Below are positions 57,255 through 64,000 of a DNA stretch of 64,000 nt, piece after piece. The DNA lies in contig NC_084467.1 of assembly GCF_027409185.1 (NCBI RefSeq), positions 81,724,501-81,788,500 on the forward strand, written 5' to 3'. This stretch comes from Cynocephalus volans. Taxonomy: Eukaryota; Chordata; Mammalia; Dermoptera; Cynocephalidae. Each line of letters begins with the position of its first letter. Position 1 is the first letter of the stretch. The notes under the pieces were generated by a model. That model was given only the letters and a program-made list of their open reading frames with translations, was not told the origin of the DNA and did not search any database. The position numbers and the translations under genes were made by a program.

Positions 57255-57700
57255 TACCAGTTTCTGCTGATAATTTACTAATTATTTATTGCATTCCTAC
57301 TACATTCTGGGCACTGTTTTAAGTACTGGGGAAGTGATGGTAAACAAGGTGGGACAGCCCTTTCCCTTCTCAGAATACAGACTAAATATTGATTTAAAAA
57401 AAAAAAAAACAGAATACAGACTATGTAGGGGGTGGGAGTAGATAAAGTAAGTAGGGAAATTGAGCACAGTGTGAGGAAGTATAATGATGGAGGAACTATA
57501 GCATACCAAGAGAGCATCTAACCTGAACTTGGAGGGTGGGCTTGAATCAGGAAAGGAGCCTTGAAGAAGGAAAGTCTAGCTGAGTTTTTCCTACAGAATA
57601 GTGGGCCCTTAGGATAGGGACTTTGACTGTCTTATTCACCATTTTATCCCTAGGGCCTAGCACAGACACTCATTAAATATTATTGAAGGAAAAATAAGTG
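57255..57700 (+). mobile_element. Old L2/MIR-type sequence
   Basis: 'TCTGGGCACTGTTTTAAGTA', 'TGACTGTCTTATTCACCATTTT' and 'GGCCTAGCACAGACACTCATTAAAT' match ancient LINE/SINE tails. It holds an A-run at 57395-57408. Confidence 0.5.
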
Positions 57701-58184
57701 ACCTGAAAATGAATCAGGTTTCTTGACATTTCTTCCACCATTTGTTGAGAAATTATACTATGCCAGGTCCTTATCCTGTTTTTTTTTTTTTTTTTTTTTC
57801 CTTCCCCTTCCTTCCCTTAACCTGTGTTTTGAAAATACTAGCCTCACATTTGTCCTCAGAGATTATTTTAGAGCAAAAAAACTGCCCAGGGTCTTATAAC
57901 TAATAATTCACTTAGTCCCCTAGTTAGCTGAAAGAATAAATTGGGGAATAGGTCAGGAAGAATTAATCCCAGTTTTCCCTAAGTATGCTGTTTTTGAATT
58001 ATATATGCATCCAGTTTTCAAGTTTTTAGTCAGGATCTTATTGTGGGAGCAGTAAACCAGAAGGAAGTAGTGGCTTGAACCTTTGGTCTCCACTTGTTCT
58101 CAATGGAGGAATCTTCTTTACCCAGGCAGTCTCTTTCAAGATGAATATCACTAGCAGTGATGCAGGGGTAGTGACTATACTATT
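57701..58184. other. Intron 1, no recognisable feature
   Basis: A T-run at 57779-57799; nothing else assigned. Confidence 0.35.
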
Positions 58185-58795
58185 TTTTCCCCTTAAGTTT
58201 TCTTATTGGGGTAAAACACACATAACAAAATTTGCCATCTTAACCATTTTTAAGTGTACAGTTCAGTGGTATTAAACACATTTCGAATGTTGTGCAATCA
58301 TTCATCTCCATCAATACCACCATTCATCTCCATAGCTCTTTTCATCTTGTAAAACTGAAAACTCTGTACCCATTAAACAATAACTCTCTATTCCCCCCTT
58401 TTCCAGCTCCTGACAGTCACCATTCTACTGTCTATCTCTATGATTTTCGGGTACTCTTAAGTACCTCATGAGTGGAATCATACAGTATTTATCTTGTTGG
58501 GACTGGCTTATTTCACTTAGTGTAATGTCCTCAAAGTTCATCTCTGTTGCAGCATATGTCAGAATTTCCTTACTTTTTAGCTGAATAATATTCCATTGTA
58601 TGTATATACCACATTTTACTTATCCATTTATCTGTTGATGGACACTTGGGTTGCTTCCATGTTTCAGCTATTGTGTTTAATGCTGCTGTGGGCATGGGTG
58701 TACACAAATCTCTTTGAGACTCTGCTTTCAATTTTCTTGGTTTTATACCCAGAAATAGGATTGCTGGATCATATGGCATGGGGAATTTTCACTTT
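58185..58795 (-). mobile_element. Old L1 3' end
   Basis: 'AACACACATAACAAAATTTG', 'TAAGTGTACAGTTCAGTGG' and 'TTGATGGACACTTGGGTTGC' follow the antisense order. The minus-strand reading includes YDPAILFLGI and KMWYIHTMEYYSA. Confidence 0.88.
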
Positions 58796-59584
58796 TAACT
58801 ATGTGTTTCTATATTATGCATTTACCATCAGCAATATTTACCTTTGTTATCAGAAAGGAAATAATAAATTCTAAAACTGGAAAAAATTAATTTGGCTTCT
58901 AATAAAGGTCACATTGTAGAAAGGAAGGAAGTAATCAGTGACAATAATGGGGGAAAACTACATGGGGGGGACTCTTAGGGGAAAAGTGTACATAGGTATT
59001 TATCCTCCTTATGTTTGGATTGTATATTACGGATTATTGACCCTTTGTTTTCTATAAAATTTTGTACAGCAGAGAAATTTTAACAGACAATAATGCTTTT
59101 ACAAATGATTTGTTTACTCATGCAGTTTTATATATGATTTCTGTTCTTCATGTTTATGTAGGTAAAAGATTGGTGTGTATTTGCCTTAAATGGGAATTAG
59201 AGTCTGTTCACTTAGAACACAATGATTATTTGTTCATACAGCCATTGTTAGAAAAAATTAACTTCTTAAATATAACTTGAACTTTATAGATTCCACATAG
59301 CCTTTCTGCCTTTTATGTTCCATGCCCTATGCAGAGCATTGAGGATACAATTGTGAATAAGAGTTAAGACAGACAATCCCTGTTTTTGGTGGAGCTTGGT
59401 GGGCAGGGTGGGTTGCAGTGGGCAGAAGACTAAATGGGGAAGACTGTGTGCATAACTTTTCTCCAGAGGTTTGGCTGTGAATGGGAGGAAAGAAATAGGG
59501 GATGTGGTGGGAAGGGAGTATAAAGAATCAAGAGAATTTTAATTGTTCTTTCGTCCTCCCCTCCCCCCCATTCTTGCAAATTTA
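58796..59584. other. Intron 1, no repeat recognised; holds one copy of a local duplication
   Basis: 59463-59530 is closely related to 60024-60092 (see that entry). Confidence 0.4.
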
Positions 59585-60092
59585 TTTATTTATTTTTTTT
59601 TGGTGTGGCTGGTGCCAGTATGGCGATCTGAACTCTTTACTTTGGTGTTATAATACCACTCACTAACCAGCTGAGCTAAACTGCCAGCCTTCCTTGCAAG
59701 TTTTTAAGCATAGCTGAATGCTAATGGGAAGGTGCCAATTGAGAGAAGATTTATTGAATGCTGGCTCTGGTTTGTAATTTTATAACCTTCTTCAAGTTAT
59801 TTAATGTCTTCCAGTTTCCTCATGTAAAAAAGGATCTGTAAAATCCTCATCAGCAAAAATGTCTCCAGAGCATTGCTCTGAGTATTAAATTACCCCTGTA
59901 TGTCTACCCCCTGGCATAATAAGTAGCTCATAAAGAGGGCTCAAAAATAATTCTTGACTGAGTCTGCTGAATGTTTAATGTATATGGTTGGGCACATAGT
60001 AATGTTACTCAGTAACTTTTTCCCAGAGGTTTGGCTGTGAATGGGAGGAAAAGAAGTAAGGAGGTGGTGGTGGGAGGGTGCATAAGGAATCC
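59463..60092 (+). repeat. Local direct duplication (~68 bp, two copies)
   Basis: CCAGAGGTTTGGCTGTGAAT at 59463 recurs at 60024. Similarity continues for about 68 bases through GGGAGGAAA and to AGGAATC/AAGAATC, with small indels. The copies lie 561 bases apart in the same orientation, with a t-SINE between. Confidence 0.75.
59585..59692 (-). mobile_element. Monomeric t-SINE
   Basis: (TTTA)n tail, GTGGCTGGTGCCAGTATGG and GAGCTAAACTGCCAGCC. TTCTTGCAAATTT before and TCCTTGCAAGTTT after suggest a diverged target-site duplication. Confidence 0.82.
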
Positions 60093-60759
60093 GGTAACTG
60101 TTATGAGGTTAGGTCTTATTGAGACACAGGAGAAGGAGGGCAGAAACACTAGGAGATGGAAAAATAAAAAATAAAAAAATGTTTGATATATAATGATCAG
60201 AGGACATATCATGCAATGGGAATAGTATAGTGGAGTGTAAGAGACTTGCCATCATCAAAAAGGGAGGGAATTTGTTGAACATAGCAGAACATATGAAACC
60301 GTCTGGGAATGTTTGCAATTTTGATTTTTGTACATTTTCCACTCTAGAATTGGAAGATTCTGGGACCTAGCACAGCCCTGCTGGCATTGTATTGAGATAA
60401 TTTCTCACCCAGAATTATATTCAAGTTTTGGTTAGTTTTTTAACTTAAGGGATGTAAAATCCCTCAAGTCCACTGAACTTCAAGCTTTTAAAACAGTTTC
60501 TTGCTAATAGAATCATTTCATTTTCATACTGTGATTTGAAGGTGTTAAATTGTTTCAGGGTCTGAAGAAAGAAGGTTCTCAGCCTTGCCTTGAACATCCC
60601 TGCTGATAGAATTCATTGTGATTCATTCTCCGTTTTTGATTCTCTCTAAGTGCTCATCCTATCAAAAGTTTAAACTTTTAAAGTTTGGTACTTATGTGTC
60701 TTTTCCTCTCAGCTGACAATGGCAATAGTATATGGCAGTATATATTCCTTTATTTAGGA
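60093..60759. other. Intron 1, no recognisable feature
   Basis: Nothing assigned. Confidence 0.35.
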
Positions 60760-61240
60760 CAGTGGTTCTCAAAATGTGACCCATGGACCCTTTTGGGGGT
60801 CTGCAAGATCAAAACTATTTTCATAATAATACTAAGATTTTTTTGCCTTTTCTACTATGTTGACATTTTCACTGATGGCACAAAAAAGAGTGTGAGATAA
60901 AACTGCTTATTTGCTTTAGCATGAATGAAGGCAGTGGCATCAATCTGTACTAGAATTCTTCATTATTGTTTAGTCACAGTAAAAAGCAAAAACACACACA
61001 CACACACAAAAAACTTTATTTCACTTAAGAACGATCTTGTTGAATTTGTAAAAATTATCATTAAATGTTGACCTTGAGTTTAGGTTTTTGATGTCATGTG
61101 TGATAAAATAAGAACAGTTGTTTGAGTTGCCAGCTGATCTAGCAGTTATTTCATGGATCATCCTTTTTACTTGAAACAGTGACTGGCTTGTGTATATGGC
61201 AGGTATTTTCTTGAAGTGACAGATCTCATTTTATATTTAC
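60760..61240 (+). mobile_element. hAT-type DNA transposon remnant with transposase traces
   Basis: It opens CAGTGGTTCTCAAAATGTGA, a hAT (Charlie/Zaphod-like) terminus, followed by 'GGGGGTCTGCAAGATCAAAACTATTTTC'. From about 61020 it contains decayed transposase coding sequence with stops. A CA repeat sits at 60991-61008. Confidence 0.7.
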
Positions 61241-61489
61241 CTTCTTATTTACCAGTTTCGGTTTTCTTCGATTGTTCCTGCGGGTTTGAGTTAACATCTT
61301 ATGTAATTTCTTTAATACAGTTTTGCTCCCGTCCATCTCCTTTGTGCTGTTATTGTCAAATATATTACTTTTGTATGTTATAGACCTAACAATACAATTA
61401 TGTACGTATTGTTTTAGAGACTTGCTTTAGAGGCGATATGCATTTATATGGTCTCATAATTATGTAATGACCTTTACTGTTCTGTTTTT

Positions 61490-62215
61490 TGTTTGTGGAT
61501 TTGAATTTCCCTCTGAGTTTTCTTGCTTTCAACTGTAAGAACTTCTTTTAGTATTTCTTGTAAGGTGACTCTGCTAATAACAAATTCATTTTTTGTTTAT
61601 CTGGGAGTGTCTATTTCACCTTCATTTTTGAAAGATGGTATTGCTGGATATAAGATTCTTGGTTGTCAGTTTTTCCCTTTCAGCATTTTGAATATGTCAT
61701 CTCAGTTCCTTCTTGCCTTCATTGTTTTCTGGTGAAAGTTGTGTTAATATTACTGTGAGTTCCTTGTGTGCAATGAGTTATTTTTCTCTTGCTGCTTTCA
61801 AGATTTTGCCTTTGTCTTTTCTGCATTTTTACTATGGTGTGACTGGGTGTAGATCTTTTTGCATTTATCCTACTTGGAGTTTGTTGAGCTTCTTGGATGT
61901 GTAGATTAATGTTTTTCAGCAAACTTGGAAGGTGTCAGTTGTTATTTCTTTGGATATATTGACAATATATTTCTTTCAGACTGAAACTTTGTACCCATTA
62001 AACACTAACTCCCCACTTCCCCCTCCTCCCGGCACTTGGCTACTATGATTCTACTTTCTGTCTCTATGAATTTGACTACTCTAGGTACCTTATATATATA
62101 AGTGGAATTATGGAATACTTGTCCTCTTTGTTTGGCTTATTTCACTTAGCATAATGCCTTCAAAGCTCATCCGTGTTGTAGCAAGTGACAGGATTTTCCA
62201 GAATTTGTGTATTTT
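61490..62215 (-). mobile_element. Old L1 fragments (ORF1 region and 3' part)
   Basis: 61540-61960 ('TATTTCTTGTAAGGTGACTC', 'GATATAAGATTCTTGGTTG') corresponds to the ORF1 C-terminal region in antisense. 61980-62215 ('CTTTGTACCCATTAAACAC', 'TGGCTTATTTCACTTAGC') is an L1 3' region. Confidence 0.75.
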
Positions 62216-63140
62216 TAGGTATTGAAATTAGGTATTTCTAATTCATAGATATTGAAAATTTTTTCCCCTTCCCTGATTGTTTTATTTTTACTAAAGTTTT
62301 ATGCTGTTTTAGGATTATTGTCTAGTTAGTTTTACCTATCATTATATGTTTAATTAGTGAAAAATCTAAATCCCAAAAGTGAAACCAATTGCTACTTTGT
62401 TACCTTAAGAAAGTTGATGGTGGTATGCTATCCAGTTTATGGAATGACTAATATATAAGTTAATAATGCAATTTTGCAGTATATAATTTTTGGTTTTTTT
62501 GCTTAAAAAACAATGCTCTTATAATACACTTTTCATTTGAGTGTGATTTTATGAAATTTGGCCCTCAAAAATTGTTTTTTAAACTCCCAGTTTGCATATT
62601 TGAGGGTCTGTGATACTCTCCCAACAATAGAAAAGGGTCAATTCAGTAATGATTTCCTACAGAGAGGGTTTTGGCTTCCCTTCCAGTCAGTGTGAATATA
62701 CCCTACTACCCCCAAAGTTGGTGGTTAGTGTGTCTTAACTGCATGTGGCTTAATCAAGAAATCAAAATTTAATTCACTTTTATTCTTTATCTAAACCCAG
62801 TCATGAGAGTCAAGTCATCCTTTGCTCATGACCGTGGCCTGCCCACCACTACTTACAGCTGTTATTTTGATGACAGCTGCCCTGAATATATTATCTTGGC
62901 GTGGTTGCTGAATCCTGGCCTTACTTAGGGTAGGCAATGTATGAATATTGAGAATTGCTATCATTTTGTTTTTAACTTGTTTGCAGAGTATTTGTGATTT
63001 GAGGTACTTGTTATATTTTCCTTCAATTTAAGATTTTTAACAAATGAAATTTTTTGATTAACATATGAAATATATCATTGGTATAGAATAAGCTCTACCT
63101 TACAGTAAGTCTTTTGTGTGGTCTTTTATTCCCTAAACAG
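62216..63140. other. End of intron 1
   Basis: No repeat recognised. The last bases form the exon 2 acceptor (TTTTATTCCCTAAACAG). Confidence 0.5.
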
Positions 63141-63339
63141 AGACTCTACAGGGGCAGGTAATCCACTGGTCCACAAGCGGTCTCCTTTACGTCGAAACCA
63201 AAAGACCCCAACATCCTTGACCAAGCTGTCTTTACAGGATGGACATAAAACCAAAAAAACAGCATGTAAATTTGAAGAGGGTCAGGATGTCCTAGCTAGA
63301 TGGTCAGATGGCTTGTTTTATCTTGGAACTATCAAAAAG
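63141..63339 (+). CDS. MTF2: MTF2 exon 2: N-terminus and first half of Tudor domain
   Basis: MTF2 (Polycomb-like 2) is a PRC2 accessory protein whose Tudor domain reads H3K36me3 and whose other domains help recruit PRC2 to CpG islands. This 199-base exon supplies the last base of codon 2 through codon 68. It carries a basic N-terminal tail ([10 protein letters not shown] near residues 14-23), then the start of the Tudor domain from about residue 44 with [11 protein letters not shown] and [12 protein letters not shown]56 and Y62 correspond to aromatic-cage residues known in the paralogue PHF1. The acceptor is CCCTAAACAG. The 3' boundary AAAAAG is followed by GCAAGT, so the donor is GC-type. 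Joining to exon 3 there keeps the frame exactly (204 bases, phase 0). Reading through instead gives a stop within about a dozen codons. Identity is near certain from the protein. Confidence 0.96.
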
Positions 63340-63446
63340 GCAAGTTATCTTCTTTTGCTGTTTTTGCAGTAACTTGTAATAATCTTAAATTTAACTTTGT
63401 GTTCTTAATTTTAAGAGATCAACGTAAGTATTCCTCTGTATTGCAG
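63340..63446 (+). other. MTF2: MTF2 intron 2, 107 bp, GC-AG type
   Basis: A very short intron, beginning GCAAGT and ending with the pyrimidine-rich acceptor CCTCTGTATTGCAG. The donor context AAG/GCAAGT is the strong consensus expected of GC-AG introns, which need good base pairing to U1 to offset the C at +2. Both flanking exons match MTF2 and join in frame, so the boundaries are well constrained. Confidence 0.9.
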
Positions 63447-63528
63447 ATAAACATATTGAAACAGAGCTGCTTCATCATATTTGAAGACAGTTCTAAATCC
63501 TGGGTGCTCTGGAAGGACATTCAAACAG
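63447..63528 (+). CDS. MTF2: MTF2 exon 3: second half of Tudor domain
   Basis: This 82-base exon encodes residues 69-95 plus one base, with [16 protein letters not shown] completing the Tudor fold. F80 aligns with PHF1 F65, a cage residue. The position of PHF1 F71 is occupied by Ser86 here, with W87 next to it. The known protein continues Gly-Ala-Thr-Gly-Ser-Gly into the first PHD finger, so the exon should end after ACAG, in phase 1. The next bases are GCAGGT, which implies another GC donor. The alternative GT donor four bases downstream (GTGCTA at 63533) is a poor match and would shift the frame. PHD fingers and the C-terminal domain lie beyond the window. Confidence 0.93.
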
Positions 63529-64000
63529 GCAGGTGCTACTGTTTCTCTTGAACATGATTTAAATGGAAATTTGATTTTCTTCCACTTGTTTTCTGATGTT
63601 GTCTGTTGAATACAATGTATCATTGACCCTTGAACAACATGGGTTTGAACTGCACAGGTCCACTTATGTGAGAATTTTTTTCAATAATTATGCATCCAGT
63701 ACTGTAAATGTATTTTCGCTTTCTTACAATTTTCTTAGTAACATTTTCTTTTCTCTACCTTATTTTATTGTAAGAATACAGTATGTAATATACAAAATAT
63801 GTGTTGATCTAGTGTTCATGTTATTGGTAAGGCTTCTGGTCAACAGTCGGCTATTAGCTAAGATTTTGGGGAATCAGAAGTTATATGTGGAGTTTTGAGT
63901 ACTTGGGGGCGATGGGTGGCATCCGTTATCCCTGTGTTGTTCAGGGGTCAACTGTATTAAAGTAACCCTGTATCACCTTTGAGGAGAGGTTAAAATAAAT
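63529..64000 (+). other. MTF2: MTF2 intron 3 (start), GC donor, partial
   Basis: The intron starts GCAGGT if the reading frame of MTF2 is respected. It contains a MER2 element (63621-63954) and runs off the window. Confidence 0.75.
63621..63954 (+). mobile_element. MER2 non-autonomous Tigger-type DNA transposon
   Basis: The left end TTGACCCTTGAACAAC and the right end GTTGTTCAGGGGTCAACTG are inverted repeats of each other with one difference, as in the MER2 element of the pogo/Tigger group. Length (334 bp) and the internal sequence fit. A TA follows the right end. Confidence 0.85.

Larger units (their letters stand above)
39068..63140 (+). other. MTF2: MTF2 intron 1 (about 24 kb)
   Basis: The intron runs from the GTGAGA donor at 39068 to the acceptor CCCTAAACAG ending at 63140. 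It begins with a purine- and G-rich shore (about 39070-39700). It then fills with old L1 segments, t-SINEs on both strands, two mariner/Tigger-type families, a young truncated L1 and a hAT-type fragment, each listed separately. No internal exon was recognised. Confidence 0.85.

Noticed and set aside
60991-61008. CA-repeat as possible regulatory element
   Set aside because: Short simple repeat within a hAT remnant; nothing supports a function.
63300-63372. Continuation of exon 2 frame to a stop at 63370-63372 as a separate gene end
   Set aside because: The known MTF2 protein continues with exon 3 sequence found 107 bases downstream; reading through is intron retention at best.

Overview
This is a stretch of mammalian nuclear genome: AT-rich, dense in interspersed repeats of every age, with spliced coding exons and a CpG-rich promoter. 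The repeats point to a colugo (Dermoptera, e.g. Galeopterus). About two dozen SINEs are built only from isoleucine-tRNA-like units, as monomers, dimers or partial dimers with an A-rich tail and no tRNA-unrelated body. From memory this matches the dermopteran t-SINE/CYN-SINE family. The species call is an inference; a database match to a colugo assembly would settle it.

The only real gene recognised is the 5' part of MTF2 (Polycomb-like 2, a PRC2 accessory protein), on the + strand. A CpG-rich promoter and exon 1 lie around 38.6-39.07 kb. Exon 1 carries just five coding bases (ATG AG) before a GT donor. Intron 1 is about 24 kb. Exon 2 (63141-63339) and exon 3 (63447-63528) encode the N-terminus and the Tudor domain. 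Introns 2 and 3 both appear to start with GC rather than GT. The gene continues beyond the window. If synteny with human 1p22.1 holds, the 38 kb upstream is intergenic, and no intact host gene is visible there.

Layout. 0-4 kb: MaLR-type LTRs and an old L1 that received a long intron-less retrocopy of MICALL1 (minus strand). 4-22.5 kb: t-SINEs, MIR/L2, old L1s, a MER5A split by a solo class II-like LTR, an L2 split by a solo class I-like LTR, and an old L1 holding a broken RPL11 retrocopy. 23.4-24.85 kb: a mosaic retroviral-like element with two unlike LTRs. 25.08-31.94 kb: a full-length, young, minus-strand L1 with a 14-bp target-site duplication, intact ORF1, frameshifted ORF2 and an apparent short 3' transduction. 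32-38.5 kb: old L1, Tigger and LTR debris, then unique DNA leading to the MTF2 promoter. 39-63 kb: MTF2 intron 1, with old L1s, t-SINEs, Tigger elements, three copies of an 82-84 bp TA-flanked mariner-like MITE, and a second young L1 fragment that landed inside one MITE and carries its own short 3' transduction. 63.6-63.95 kb: a MER2 element in MTF2 intron 3.

The strongest observations are the two successive GC 5' splice sites in MTF2, the two related L1 insertions (8 mismatches over 458 aligned bases by eye) each with a different putative 3' transduction, the compact MITE family, and several nested insertions whose target-site duplications can be read directly. No CRISPR, operon, tRNA gene or rRNA gene is present.
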